Shown: positions 9,511-18,524 of the stretch, piece after piece
Numbering within the stretch: the stretch's first letter is position 1
How the letters are laid out: each line of letters opens with the position of its first letter
The notes under the pieces: model-generated
Seen by the model: the letters and a program-made list of their open reading frames with translations, nothing else
Told to the model about the DNA's origin: nothing
Databases searched by the model: none
Position numbers and translations under genes: made by a program
Assembly (NCBI RefSeq): GCF_945957525.1
Contig: NZ_CAMFLA010000006.1
Span: forward strand, 162,482 to 226,481
Length of the DNA: 64,000 bases
Origin: an uncultured Aquitalea sp.
GTDB taxonomy: Bacteria; Pseudomonadota; Gammaproteobacteria; Burkholderiales; Chromobacteriaceae
Direction of reading: 5' to 3'

Positions 9511-10829
9511 ACCAGCCCGCCCACCGTCGCCTGTGGCCCGAAGCCCTGCTGTGGCTGGCGCTGCTGGGCCCGGCTTTCTTCTTGCTGTACGGTGCGGCCA
9601 ATCACTACGCCGCCAGCCTGCCGCCTTCGGCGGTAGGCAATATCGCCATGGACTGGGAACGGCACATCCCGCTATGGCCGTGGACCATCCTGCCCTACTG
9701 GAGCATCGACCTTCTCTACGGCCTCTCACTGTTCATTTGCACCAGCCGGGAGGAGTTGCGCCGACATGCGCTGCGGCTGCTGACCGTCACCCTGCTCTCC
9801 TGCCTGCTGTTTGCGCTGTTTCCGCTGCGCTTCGGCTTTGAGCGCCCGCCCCTGAGCGGATGGGCGGGCCAGTTGTTCACCCTGCTGGCTGGCTTTGACA
9901 AGCCTTTCAATCAGGCGCCTTCGCTGCACATCAGCCTGCTGACGGTACTGTGGCTGCGTTACGGCGCGCACACGCCGCAGCGTTGGCGCTGGCTGCTGCA
10001 TGGCTGGTTCGCGCTGATCGGCGTATCAGTGCTCACCACCTGGCAGCATCATTTCCTCGATGTGCCTACTGGTTTCGCGCTGGGCATGGTGGTGTGCTAT
10101 CTGCTGCCCATGCCCTTGCCGGCTTACGCCGGAGCCGCCGACATCGACCGCGCCCGCCGACGCCGGCTGGCCGCACGCCACGCTATCGGCGCCGCGCTCT
10201 TGACCGCGCTGGCCCTGTGGTTGCGCGGTTGGGCCTGGCTGCTACTCTGGCCCGCGCTGGCGCTCGCGGCACTGTCTGTGGCGTATGCCGGCGGCGGCGC
10301 CCGCGTCTGGCAAAAGACCGACGGCCGTCATCGTTTGCCGGCGCGCTGCCTGTTCTGGCCCTATGCGCTGATCATGCGTGCCGTGCATGGTCTCTTCCTG
10401 CGCCGCCATCCTTCGGCCAACCTGGTGGCGGACAATGTCTGGGTGGGGCCGGCCAGGGCGGCGCGGGAAGCGCGTTTCCATTCGGTGCTGGACCTGACAG
10501 CCGAATACCCGCGCCAGGCACACCCGGCCGCCCGCTACCACGAGCTGCCGCTGCTGGATCTGCTGCTGCCCGACGCCCTGGCGCTCAGCGCGGCGGTGGC
10601 CGAACTGGACGCCATGCAAAGCCAGCGGCAAGGCCCGATACTGGTGCATTGCGCGCTGGGCATGACCCGCAGCGCAGCGGTAGTTATGGCCTGGCTGGTG
10701 CGCAGCGGACGCTGCGCCAGCTTGGAGGAGGCACGCCGACGGCTCACTGATCAGGGCCGCACCGTGGCCCTGTCAGCCGAGCAATGGCGCTGGCTGCAAG
10801 GTTTTTGCGACGAGGGGAAAGCGGCATGA
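9507..10829 (+). CDS. ynbD: PAP2 phosphatase - dual-specificity phosphatase fusion (YnbD-like)
   Basis: The 440-residue inner-membrane protein has a PAP2/lipid phosphatase-type domain in its first half (QAPSLHIS and TTWQHHFLDVPTGFALG carry the two catalytic His). Several more membrane helices follow, then a cytosolic C-terminal dual-specificity phosphatase with the P-loop VHCALGMTRS (about residues 381-390). E. coli YnbD has the same combination. The likely role is dephosphorylation of a lipid phosphate made by the operon, for example a phosphatidylglycerophosphate- or phosphoinositol-like intermediate; this is inference. The ATG at 9507 overlaps the ynbC stop as ATGA; a longer upstream frame has no support. 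Confidence 0.85.
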   Translation: MNQPAHRRLWPEALLWLALLGPAFFLLYGAANHYAASLPPSAVGNIAMDWERHIPLWPWTILPYWSIDLLYGLSLFICTSREELRRHALRLLTVTLLSCLLFALFPLRFGFERPPLSGWAGQLFTLLAGFDKPFNQAPSLHISLLTVLWLRYGAHTPQRWRWLLHGWFALIGVSVLTTWQHHFLDVPTGFALGMVVCYLLPMPLPAYAGAADIDRARRRRLAARHAIGAALLTALALWLRGWAWLLLWPALALAALSVAYAGGGARVWQKTDGRHRLPARCLFWPYALIMRAVHGLFLRRHPSANLVADNVWVGPARAAREARFHSVLDLTAEYPRQAHPAARYHELPLLDLLLPDALALSAAVAELDAMQSQRQGPILVHCALGMTRSAAVVMAWLVRSGRCASLEEARRRLTDQGRTVALSAEQWRWLQGFCDEGKAA

Positions 10830-11212
10830 TGCTGGATGAGAAAACCGCCCGACTGCACGCCGCCGTCTTGCGCAGTACGACTTGTCTGCTGTGGCCGGGA
10901 GCGGGTTTGCTGGCGCTGGCCAGCCTGCATCATCAAGGCTGGCTGCTGGCGGCGGCCGCTCTTGCCCTGCTGTGGCAGGCATGGCTGGGCTGGAGGCTGC
11001 AACTAGATGCCGCGCTGATGTCAGCCGTGACGGGGGAGGATGATTTGCCTGCACTGGACGCCACGCTTGGAGGGCTGTTCGGCAAACCCATGCCAGCTCG
11101 CCCATTTGCGCAACGGCAGCAAGGCATGCGCCGCCTGCTGCGCCGCTTCCTGCTGGCGACGGCGCTGGGCTGGGCCCTGACCTTGCTGGCGCTGCTACTG
11201 CCAACAGGCTAA
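10826..11212 (+). CDS. Small two-helix membrane protein ending the ynb-like operon
   Basis: This 128-residue protein is translationally coupled to the preceding phosphatase (ATGA overlap; a second ATG follows at once at 10829). It has hydrophobic segments near residues 18-50 and 107-125 separated by a polar loop. No known domain is recognised. Its position suggests an accessory role in the same lipid pathway. Confidence 0.7.
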   Translation: MMLDEKTARLHAAVLRSTTCLLWPGAGLLALASLHHQGWLLAAAALALLWQAWLGWRLQLDAALMSAVTGEDDLPALDATLGGLFGKPMPARPFAQRQQGMRRLLRRFLLATALGWALTLLALLLPTG

Positions 11213-11239
11213 GCCACGCAGCGAAAACCCCTGCTCCTG

Positions 11240-11295
11240 CGTTGCGCCACCTCGTCGCTTGACGAGTACCGCCTGCGACAGCGCGCCATGGCGCC
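11240..11295 (+). repeat. Dispersed intergenic repeat, copy 2
   Basis: Related to 5063-5121 and 38168-38224: CGTTGCGCCACCTCGTCG, then GAGTACCGCCTGCG, then GCCATGGCGC. It lies just after the last gene of the ynb-like operon. Confidence 0.5.
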
Positions 11296-11369
11296 GAGCA
11301 TCTGCGCGGCGCTGTCAGTGATGCCAGGCCCCGCTTGATCCTGACTTCTTGCGCGGTTTGACTGCCGGG

Positions 11370-11801
11370 CTACTGTGACTGCAACAAGCCGCGCGCCGTC
11401 GCCGCTTCCTGATTCTCAAATACGGCCATGGCGGTAGCCATGCGGCGGAAACCCAGCGACCGGTAAAACCCTTCCTTGCCGGGCACGGCATAGAGGATGA
11501 TTTTGCGGTGGCCGGCGCAATCGCTCATCAGGCTGCGTATGACTTCCCGGCCCAAGCCGCAACCCTGCTTGTCAGGCGCTACCGCCACATCGCATAGATA
11601 AGCGCAGTCCGCGCCGTCCGCCAACGCGCGCCCGGCGGCCACCAGCCGCTCGCCCTCAAAAACTAAAGCCACATAGCGGCTATTGCCGAAGACGGTTTGC
11701 AAAAAATCGACGGATTTCTCGCCCAAGGGCGCGATGCGATACAGCTCGGACAGGGCGTGCCAGTCAAGGCCAACCGTGTCCCGTTTCCAGACATACGACA
11801 C
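11370..11801 (-). CDS. GNAT family N-acetyltransferase
   Basis: The 143-residue protein shows the acetyl-CoA binding motif A, VAVAPDKQGCGLGREV (about 71-86), followed by the usual motif B region LYAVPGKEGFYRSLGFRRM. The substrate cannot be predicted. It starts 14 bases after the stop of the GGDEF-EAL gene and is probably cotranscribed with it. It is convergent with the ynb-like operon. Confidence 0.88.
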   Translation of the reverse strand: MSYVWKRDTVGLDWHALSELYRIAPLGEKSVDFLQTVFGNSRYVALVFEGERLVAAGRALADGADCAYLCDVAVAPDKQGCGLGREVIRSLMSDCAGHRKIILYAVPGKEGFYRSLGFRRMATAMAVFENQEAATARGLLQSQ

Positions 11802-11815
11802 GGCCGGCTCCTGAT

Positions 11816-14314
11816 TCAGGCAAATCGGTGTTGCAGCAGGTCTTCGAACTCGGCCGCCGGCACGGGGCGGCTGAACAGATAGCCCTGCCCGGCGCGACAG
11901 CCTTGCGCCACCAGGAACTGGCGCTGCTCTTCCAGCTCCACGCCTTCGGCCACCAGGTCCAGCCCCAGGCTGCGGGCAATGGAGATGATGGCTTCGGTGA
12001 TGGCGGCGTCGTCGCGATCCTGATGCAAATCCATAATGAAGGACTGATCGATCTTCAACCCGCGCACCGGCAGGCGCTTGAGATAGGACAGGCTGGAATA
12101 CCCCGTGCCAAAGTCGTCGATGGACAGATAAATGCCCAGCGCTTGCAGGCGGCGCAGCACTTCCACCACGCCGCTGTCTTCATCCATGGCCACGCTTTCG
12201 GTGATTTCCAGCTCCAGCAGGCTGCTGTCCAGCCCGTGGCGGTGCAGCGCCTCGGACACGGTGTCCACAATGCTGGAATACTTCAGCTGCCGGCCGGAAA
12301 CATTGACGGCGATGCGGCCAGGCAAGACGCCAGCCACCAGCCAGCGGTGCATGTCGCTGCAGGTGGTATCCAGCACCCATTCGCCAATGGCGGTAATCAG
12401 CGAGCTTTCCTCCGCCAGAGGAATGAACTGCGCTGGCGAAATCAACCCCATCTCGGGATGCCGCCAGCGCACCAGCGCCTCCGCGCCGACAATTTGACGG
12501 GTGTCGAGGTCCACCTTGGGCTGATACCACACTTCCAGCTCGTTTTGCGCCAGCGCGCGATGCAGGCTGTACTCCATCTTCAGCCGCTCGATGGCGCGGG
12601 CGTTCATGTCGGCGGTGTAGAACTGGAAGTTGTTCTTGCCGCGCTCCTTGGCCCGGTACATGGCGGTATCAGCGTTGACCAGCAGCGCGTCGGCGTCGGC
12701 CCCGTCTTCGGGGAACATGCTGATGCCGATGCTGGCCGAGATGAACACGCCCTGCCCTGCCACGGTGGATTCGGTGGAGATGGCGTCCAGCAGGTTTTGC
12801 GCGCGACTGGCCACCTGCTGCACGGTATCGATGTTTTCCAGCAACACGGTGAATTCGTCGCCGGAGAGGCGCGCCACGGTGGACAAGGCCGGCGCAATGC
12901 GCTGCAGTTCGCTGGCGATGCGCACCAGCAACTCGTCGCCGGCATGGTGGCCCATGGTGTCGTTGACCAGCTTGAAACGGTCCAGATCAATGAACAGCAA
13001 GGCGAAGCGGCGATTGTACTGAGCAGCCTGCTCTACCGCTGACTGCAGCTTCTCCAGAAACAGCGTGCGATTGGGCAGGCCGGTGAGCGCGTCGTGATTG
13101 GCCAGGAAATGCAGGCGCTCTTCCGCCTGCTTGCGCTGGGTGATGTCGGAAAACACCGCCACGTAGTGCAGGCATTCGCCGCGCTCGTCGCGGATGGCGG
13201 TAATGCTGAGATGCTCGGTGTACAAGAGGCCATTCTTGCGGCGATTGACGACTTCGCCCTGCCAGGAGCCTTCCACGCGCAGACAGCGCCACAGGTATTC
13301 GTAGAATTCCGGCGGCTGCTTGCCCGATTTGAGCAAAGAAGGCTTTTTGCCCAGCGCTTCTTCGCGGCTGTAACCGGTAATGCGGGAAAAGGCGGGGTTC
13401 ACCGACTGGATGGTGCCGCCGCCGTCGGTGATGAGGATGCCTTCCATGGTGGCTTCAAACACCTTGTCGGCCAGCAAGAGGCTTTGCCGCGATTGCAGCA
13501 GCGCTTCGTCGCGCTCGCGCAGCGCGCCGTGCAGCTCCAGCAGAAACTCGTGTTCGATGCTCTGGATGATGTCACGAAAACCGATGATGTGGATCAGTTT
13601 GTTGTCCTGATCGAACACGCCCAGATGGCGGATCTGGTGCTGCAGGATCACTCGGCGCGCCTGCAACAGGCTGGTGGTGTGCGGCACGCCCAGCAGCGGC
13701 GCGGTGCAGACCTCGCCCAGGCTGGCTTGCCAATTGCCTTCCGCCACCAGTCGCACCACATCGCGCTGGGTGAGGATGCCGTAGCTGCCGTCCGCGCACT
13801 GCACGGCAACCGCGGTGAGCTGTTCGTTGCGCATGCAGGCCAGCGCGGCGGGCAGTCGATCGGAACCATCCAGAATGGTGACCGGCGGCGCATTGATGGC
13901 GTCCAGCCGTTTCAGGCCGAGAAAAGCCTCCGTCCCCTGACACAGCACCACGTCGGAGAGGGAAACGATGCCGCAGATGTGACCGAATTTTTCTATGAGG
14001 GCGTGGCGGATGTTGTGCTGGCGAAACTGACCCAGCACGTCGTGCACGGACATGTGATGCGGGAAAACCACCACCGGGCTGCTCATGACCTCCGCCACCG
14101 GCTGCTTGCAGCTGTGCGCATCGGTGAAATCCACTTTCAGCGCGTCGGACTCGGTCCAGATGCCGATGGCCTTGTCGCCTTCCATGACGATGATGGAGCC
14201 GCAACCGCTTTCCATCATGCGGGCCGCAGCCTCTCGTACCGACGCCTGAGGGCCGCACCGGAGGATGTCGGCCGAAGCAATCTGTTCAATGGGCTGGGTG
14301 AGCGGCGATATCAT
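11816..14314 (-). CDS. CBS-PAS-GGDEF-EAL cyclic-di-GMP signalling protein
   Basis: The 832-residue cytosolic protein is built as two CBS-domain pairs (about 1-260), a PAS domain (about 285-400), a GGDEF domain (about 415-575) and an EAL domain (about 585-825). The diguanylate cyclase motif reads RLSGDEF, which is usually active; no RxxD inhibitory site is seen before it. The phosphodiesterase residues look complete: EALVRW, NVSGRQL, ELEITES, DDFGTGYSSLSYLK, KIDQSFI and AEGVE. Either activity may dominate. CBS domains often bind adenine nucleotides, so the enzyme may couple energy state to cyclic-di-GMP. AAAGGTG precedes the ATG. Confidence 0.93.
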   Translation of the reverse strand: MISPLTQPIEQIASADILRCGPQASVREAAARMMESGCGSIIVMEGDKAIGIWTESDALKVDFTDAHSCKQPVAEVMSSPVVVFPHHMSVHDVLGQFRQHNIRHALIEKFGHICGIVSLSDVVLCQGTEAFLGLKRLDAINAPPVTILDGSDRLPAALACMRNEQLTAVAVQCADGSYGILTQRDVVRLVAEGNWQASLGEVCTAPLLGVPHTTSLLQARRVILQHQIRHLGVFDQDNKLIHIIGFRDIIQSIEHEFLLELHGALRERDEALLQSRQSLLLADKVFEATMEGILITDGGGTIQSVNPAFSRITGYSREEALGKKPSLLKSGKQPPEFYEYLWRCLRVEGSWQGEVVNRRKNGLLYTEHLSITAIRDERGECLHYVAVFSDITQRKQAEERLHFLANHDALTGLPNRTLFLEKLQSAVEQAAQYNRRFALLFIDLDRFKLVNDTMGHHAGDELLVRIASELQRIAPALSTVARLSGDEFTVLLENIDTVQQVASRAQNLLDAISTESTVAGQGVFISASIGISMFPEDGADADALLVNADTAMYRAKERGKNNFQFYTADMNARAIERLKMEYSLHRALAQNELEVWYQPKVDLDTRQIVGAEALVRWRHPEMGLISPAQFIPLAEESSLITAIGEWVLDTTCSDMHRWLVAGVLPGRIAVNVSGRQLKYSSIVDTVSEALHRHGLDSSLLELEITESVAMDEDSGVVEVLRRLQALGIYLSIDDFGTGYSSLSYLKRLPVRGLKIDQSFIMDLHQDRDDAAITEAIISIARSLGLDLVAEGVELEEQRQFLVAQGCRAGQGYLFSRPVPAAEFEDLLQHRFA

Positions 14315-14352
14315 GAAACACCTTTAACGACATGCATTTAATTTGCCGAAAT

Positions 14353-14358
14353 ATTATA
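14353..14358 (-). promoter_or_regulatory. Candidate -10 box of the GGDEF-EAL gene
   Basis: The minus strand reads TATAAT 38 bases before the start codon, inside a sharply AT-rich stretch (14340-14395). The -35 region is a poor match, so this is tentative. Confidence 0.4.
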
Positions 14359-14488
14359 CACAAATTACTTATCAACAAAAAACGAATCATTCCCACTTAG
14401 ATGACAGCCGAATAGGGGCCGGCTTTCCGCTTTTCATCCGCTGCTGCAAAGCTGCTTTCCACCCGCCATTTTTTTGCGTTGCGCAAAG

Positions 14489-14512
14489 CGCCTGAATTAT
14501 CAGGCGTTTTTT
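14489..14512 (+). terminator. Terminator-like hairpin upstream of the hydrogenase promoter
   Basis: CGCCTGA (14489-14495), loop ATTA, TCAGGCG (14500-14506), then six T. There is no plus-strand gene upstream within 3 kb, so it may end a small transcript or insulate the hup promoter from read-through. Confidence 0.65.
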
Positions 14513-14524
14513 CTTGCCTGCCGC

Positions 14525-14540
14525 TGGCATGGAAATTGAA
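14525..14540 (+). promoter_or_regulatory. Candidate sigma-54 promoter of hupSLC
   Basis: TGGCATGGAAATTGAA matches the TGGCACG-N4-TTGCW consensus except at C6 and at the C of the -12 GC, with the correct GG-to-G spacing. Transcription would start near 14551. The window encodes a matching HoxA/HupR-type activator with an intact GAFTGA loop. A half-site GGTTACA at 14551-14557 resembles one arm of the palindrome found at hupD and hoxN. Confidence 0.6.
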
Positions 14541-14662
14541 ATACTGGTCCGGTTACACCATCCCTTGCTGGACCGGATGTGCTCATTCCCCATGGCATGT
14601 CCGCAAAACAAGAAAACTCACACCAATGTCATTCGCATGACACATCGGAGGAGCGTAAACAC

Positions 14663-15775
14663 ATGGAGACTTTCTATCAAGCCATGCGTCGCCAGGGCGT
14701 CACCCGGCGGAGCTTTCTCAAGTTTTGCAGCCTCACCGCCACCTCGCTGGGCCTGGGTTCCGCCTTTGTGCCGCGCATTGCCTATGCGCTGGAAACAAAG
14801 CCCCGCGTGCCGGTGATCTGGCTGCACGGTCTGGAGTGCACCTGTTGCACCGAGTCCTTCATCCGCTCGGCCCACCCGCTGGCGAAGGACGCCATCCTGT
14901 CGATGATCTCGCTGGACTACGACGACACCATCATGGCAGCCGCCGGCCATCAGGCGGAAGCCATCCTTGACGACATCATCAAAAATCACAAAGGCAACTA
15001 CATCGTCGCCGTGGAAGGCAACCCGCCGCTGAACGAAGACGGCATGTTCTGTTTCCCGGGAGGCGAGCCCTTCGTGGAAAAACTCAAGCGCGTTTCCGCC
15101 GACGCCAAGGCGCTGATCGCCTGGGGTTCCTGCGCCAGCTGGGGCTGCGTGCAAGCGGCCAAGCCCAACCCCACACGCGCCACCCCGGTGCATCAGGTGA
15201 TTCTGGACAAACCGGTGATCAAGGTGCCGGGCTGCCCGCCGATTCCGGAAGTGATGGCGGCGGTGATTACCTTCATGGTGACCTTCGACAAGATTCCCGA
15301 ACTGGATCGCCAGGGTCGGCCGAAGATGTTCTACGGACAGCGCATCCATGATAAGTGCTATCGCCGCCCCCACTTTGACGCCGGTCAGTTTGTGGAGAGC
15401 TGGGACGACGAGGGCGCGCGCAAGGGCTACTGCTTGTACAAAATGGGTTGCAAAGGACCCACCACTTATAACGCTTGTTCCACCGTACGCTGGAACGGTG
15501 GCGTGTCCTTCCCCATCCAGTCTGGCCACGGCTGCATTGGCTGCTCGGAAGAAGGCTTCTGGGACAAGGGCTCTTTCTACGATCGCGTTACCTCCATTCC
15601 GCAATTCAGTATCGAGGCCACCGCCGACAAGATCGGCATGACCGTGGCCGGCACGGCCGGTGCCGCCATCGCCGCCCACGCGGCGGTAAGCGCCATCAAG
15701 AGCACCATGCTGAAAAAGCAGGATCTCAAGCCGCTTGACCACAGCGCCGACGACAAGAACAAGGAGAACGTGTAA
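14663..15775 (+). CDS. hupS: Uptake [NiFe] hydrogenase small subunit
   Basis: This subunit carries the three Fe-S clusters that pass electrons from the NiFe site to cytochrome b. The 370-residue precursor has a twin-arginine signal (TRRSFLKF, 14-21) and a C-terminal hydrophobic anchor ([14 protein letters not shown]). Proximal-cluster residues show the pattern of oxygen-tolerant enzymes: LECTCC (Cys59, 61, 62) and GSCASWGC (Cys157 and Cys162), that is, two cysteines more than standard enzymes, as in HoxK and HyaA with a [4Fe-3S] cluster. The ATG at 14663 has a GGAGGAGCG ribosome site; an earlier in-frame ATG at 14579 lacks one. It overlaps hupL as TAATG. Confidence 0.96.
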   Translation: METFYQAMRRQGVTRRSFLKFCSLTATSLGLGSAFVPRIAYALETKPRVPVIWLHGLECTCCTESFIRSAHPLAKDAILSMISLDYDDTIMAAAGHQAEAILDDIIKNHKGNYIVAVEGNPPLNEDGMFCFPGGEPFVEKLKRVSADAKALIAWGSCASWGCVQAAKPNPTRATPVHQVILDKPVIKVPGCPPIPEVMAAVITFMVTFDKIPELDRQGRPKMFYGQRIHDKCYRRPHFDAGQFVESWDDEGARKGYCLYKMGCKGPTTYNACSTVRWNGGVSFPIQSGHGCIGCSEEGFWDKGSFYDRVTSIPQFSIEATADKIGMTVAGTAGAAIAAHAAVSAIKSTMLKKQDLKPLDHSADDKNKENV

Positions 15776-17565
15776 TGGCCTACCAGACCCAAGGTTTCAC
15801 GCTGGACAACAGCGGCCGCCGCGTGGTGGTGGACCCCGTCACCCGCATCGAGGGCCACCTGCGCTGCGAAGTGAACATCGACAGCAACAACATCATCACC
15901 AACGCCATCTCCACCGGCACCATGTGGCGCGGGCTGGAGGTGATCCTCAAGGGTCGCGACCCGCGCGACGCCTGGGCTTTCGTGGAGCGCATCTGCGGCG
16001 TCTGTACCGGCACCCACGCGCTCACCTCGGTGCGCGCCGTGGAAGACGCGCTGAAGATCCAGATTCCCAAAAACGCCAACCTGATCCGCAACATGATGCA
16101 GGCGGCGCTGTACGTGCACGACCACCTGGTGCACTTCTACCACCTGCACGCGCTGGACTGGGTGGACGTGGTGTCCGCCCTCAAGGCGGACCCGAAGAAA
16201 ACCAGCGAACTGGCGCAAAGCGTGTCGGACTGGCCCATGTCCAGCCCCGGCTACTTCCGCGACCTGCAATCGCGCCTGAAACGCTTTGTCGAATCCGGCC
16301 AGCTGGGGCCCTTCCGCAACGGCTACTGGGGCCACCCGGCCATGAAGCTGCCGCCGGAAGCCAACCTGATGGCGGTGGCGCACTATCTGGAGGCGCTGGA
16401 TTTCCAGAAGGAAATCGTCAAAGTGCATACCATCTTCGGCGGCAAGAACCCCCATCCCAACTGGCTGGTGGGCGGCATGCCCTGCGCCATCAACATTGAT
16501 GACGTGGGCGCGGTGGGCGCCATCAATATGGAACGGCTGAACCTGGTGTCCAGCATCATCGACCGTTCCATCGAGTTCTGCGAAAAAGTGTACGTGCCGG
16601 ACGTCATCGCCATTGCCGGCTTCTACAAGGACTGGGCCGCCATCGGCGGCGGGCTGGCCAGCCAGAGCGTGCTCTCCTACGGCGATTTCCCCGACCACGC
16701 CAACGACTACAGCGAGAAAAGCCTGCTGCTGCCGCGCGGTGCCATCATCAACGGCAAGTTTGAGGAAATCCACCCGGTGGACCTGTACGCACCGGACGAA
16801 ATCCAGGAATTCGTCACCCACAGCTGGTACAGCTACGGCGACGACAGCAAGGGCCTGCACCCCTTCGACGGCATCACCGAGCCCAAATTCGAGCTGGGCC
16901 CCAAGCACAAGGGCACCAAGACGCGCATCGAAGAGCTGGACGAATCGGCCAAGTACTCGTGGATCAAGTCGCCGCGCTGGAAGGGCCACGCCATGGAAGT
17001 GGGCCCGCTGGCGCGCTACCTGATCGGCTATCACCAGAACAAGGCCGAATTCAAGGAGCCGGTGGACGAGCTGCTGAAGGCGCTCAACGCGCCCAAAGCC
17101 GCATTGTTCTCCACCCTGGGCCGCACCGCCGCCCGCGCGCTGGAATCGGTCTGGGCCGCCAAGAAGATGCGCTACTTCTTTGACAGCCTGATCGCCAACA
17201 TCAAGGCCGGCGACACCGCCACCGCCAACATCGACAAATGGGACCCGGCCAGTTGGCCGAAGACGGCCAAGGGCGTGGGCTTCACCGAAGCGCCGCGCGG
17301 CGCGCTGGGCCACTGGCTGAAGATTGCCGACACACGCATCGACAGCTACCAGTGCGTGGTGCCCACCACCTGGAACGCCGGCCCGCGCGACGCCAAGGGC
17401 CAGATCGGCGCTTACGAGGCCTCGCTGATGGGCACCAAAATGGCGGTGCCGGATCAGCCGCTGGAAATCCTGCGCACCCTACACAGCTTCGACCCCTGCC
17501 TTGCCTGCTCCACGCACGTGATCGGCGAAGACGGCGGCGAGCTGGTCAGCGTCAAGGTTCGTTGA
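15775..17565 (+). CDS. hupL: Uptake [NiFe] hydrogenase large subunit
   Basis: This is the catalytic subunit holding the NiFe(CN)2CO centre that splits H2. It has 596 residues. The N-terminal ligand motif [10 protein letters not shown] has Cys74 and Cys77. The C-terminal motif DPCLACSTH has Cys575 and Cys578, and it is followed by a 15-residue tail ([15 protein letters not shown]). That tail is the peptide the HupD protease removes after nickel insertion. Family and length match group 1 membrane-bound enzymes (HoxG/HyaB). Start and hupS stop overlap, indicating coupled translation. Confidence 0.97.
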   Translation: MAYQTQGFTLDNSGRRVVVDPVTRIEGHLRCEVNIDSNNIITNAISTGTMWRGLEVILKGRDPRDAWAFVERICGVCTGTHALTSVRAVEDALKIQIPKNANLIRNMMQAALYVHDHLVHFYHLHALDWVDVVSALKADPKKTSELAQSVSDWPMSSPGYFRDLQSRLKRFVESGQLGPFRNGYWGHPAMKLPPEANLMAVAHYLEALDFQKEIVKVHTIFGGKNPHPNWLVGGMPCAINIDDVGAVGAINMERLNLVSSIIDRSIEFCEKVYVPDVIAIAGFYKDWAAIGGGLASQSVLSYGDFPDHANDYSEKSLLLPRGAIINGKFEEIHPVDLYAPDEIQEFVTHSWYSYGDDSKGLHPFDGITEPKFELGPKHKGTKTRIEELDESAKYSWIKSPRWKGHAMEVGPLARYLIGYHQNKAEFKEPVDELLKALNAPKAALFSTLGRTAARALESVWAAKKMRYFFDSLIANIKAGDTATANIDKWDPASWPKTAKGVGFTEAPRGALGHWLKIADTRIDSYQCVVPTTWNAGPRDAKGQIGAYEASLMGTKMAVPDQPLEILRTLHSFDPCLACSTHVIGEDGGELVSVKVR

Positions 17566-17765
17566 GTTCGTCGCGGCTTGCCGGGGATTCCCCCCATGAA
17601 CCGGCAGACCGCGCGATTCCCCCCTCAAGGGGCTAGCCACCCGGCGGAACCCTCCCAGAACCGCCGGGTGACGTTCCAGACCAGGCCGCCGGCGCCAAGC
17701 GCCGACCAACACTCCCGGAACGCGGGAGGCCCGGCGGCAAGGTCGGAACAGACAGGAGATTTGGC
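17566..17765 (+). other. Structured hupL-hupC spacer with nested inverted repeats
   Basis: Two strong GC-rich inverted repeats lie in the 200-base spacer. CACCCGGCGG (17638-17647) pairs with CCGCCGGGTG (17661-17670). GCCGCCGG (17685-17692) pairs with CCGGCGGC (17731-17738) and encloses CTCCCG / CGGGAG. None has a T run, so they are not simple terminators. They could stabilise the hupSL message or lower hupC expression, as REP-type elements do. A good AGGAG precedes hupC. Confidence 0.55.
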
Positions 17766-18473
17766 ATGAAAACCTACGGATTCGACGGCGACGCCCCGCA
17801 AGGGATGGGTCGCAAAGTCACCTCGGTGTACGTGTACGAAGCCCCAGTGCGGTTGTGGCACTGGGTTACCGTGCTGTGCATCATCACCTTGTCGGTTACC
17901 GGCTACCTCATCGGCAAACCGCTGCCCTCGGTGCCGGGCGAGGCCACTTTCAACTATGTGATGGGCTATATCCGCTTTGCCCACTTCACTGCCGGCTACA
18001 TTCTTGCCGTCGGCCTGATTGCCCGGCTGTACTGGGCCATCGTCGGCAACCATCACGCCCGGGAAATCATTCTGGTGCCGATCTGGGACGCCAGCTGGTG
18101 GAAGGAGTTCTTCTTTGAAGTGCGCTGGTATCTGTTCATCGAGCGCTACCCGAAGAAATACATTGGTCACAACCCGGTAGGCCAGCTGGCCATGGCCACC
18201 TTCCTCTGGGCCACGCTGTTCATGTGCCTGTCCGGCTTCGCGCTGTACGGCGAAGGCCTGGGCACCAAGAGCTGGGCCTACGGCGCTTTCGGCTGGGTGA
18301 TCAGCCTCTTTGGCGGCAACAGCCTCACCGTGCACAACTGGCACCGGCTGGGCATGTGGTCCATCATTCTGTTCGTGATGATTCACGTGTACGCGGCCAT
18401 CCGCGAGGACATCATGTCCAAGCAAAGCATGGTGTCCACCATGATCAGCGGCTTCCGCATGTTCAAGGATTGA
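17766..18473 (+). CDS. hupC: Hydrogenase cytochrome b subunit
   Basis: This di-heme membrane cytochrome b anchors HupSL on the periplasmic face and passes electrons to quinone. The 235-residue protein has four or five membrane helices with His residues in the expected places (PVRLWHWVTV, FAHFTAGY, VHNWHRLGMW, IHVYAAIRED). Length and motifs match HoxZ/HyaC. The ATG has AGGAG eight bases upstream. It is separated from hupL by a 200-base structured spacer. Confidence 0.95.
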   Translation: MKTYGFDGDAPQGMGRKVTSVYVYEAPVRLWHWVTVLCIITLSVTGYLIGKPLPSVPGEATFNYVMGYIRFAHFTAGYILAVGLIARLYWAIVGNHHAREIILVPIWDASWWKEFFFEVRWYLFIERYPKKYIGHNPVGQLAMATFLWATLFMCLSGFALYGEGLGTKSWAYGAFGWVISLFGGNSLTVHNWHRLGMWSIILFVMIHVYAAIREDIMSKQSMVSTMISGFRMFKD

Positions 18474-18524
18474 GCCCATGGCGCGCTCCGGCCTCCGGCG
18501 GCGCGCCTCTCCTCCTTCGTCGCC

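Larger units (their letters stand above)
14315..14662. other. Intergenic region upstream of hupS
   Basis: This 348-base divergent region has no credible gene. It contains the -10 box of the GGDEF-EAL gene, a plus-oriented terminator-like hairpin at 14489-14512, a sigma-54-type promoter at 14525-14540 and, by prediction, a leader of about 112 bases before hupS. Confidence 0.65.

Noticed and set aside
15577..17313. 578-codon minus-strand frame opposite hupS/hupL
   Set aside because: It mirrors hupL codon structure and has no family features.
18480..18507. GGCGCGC / GCGCGCC inverted repeat after hupC as a terminator
   Set aside because: No T run follows and the stem is short; not supported as a terminator.
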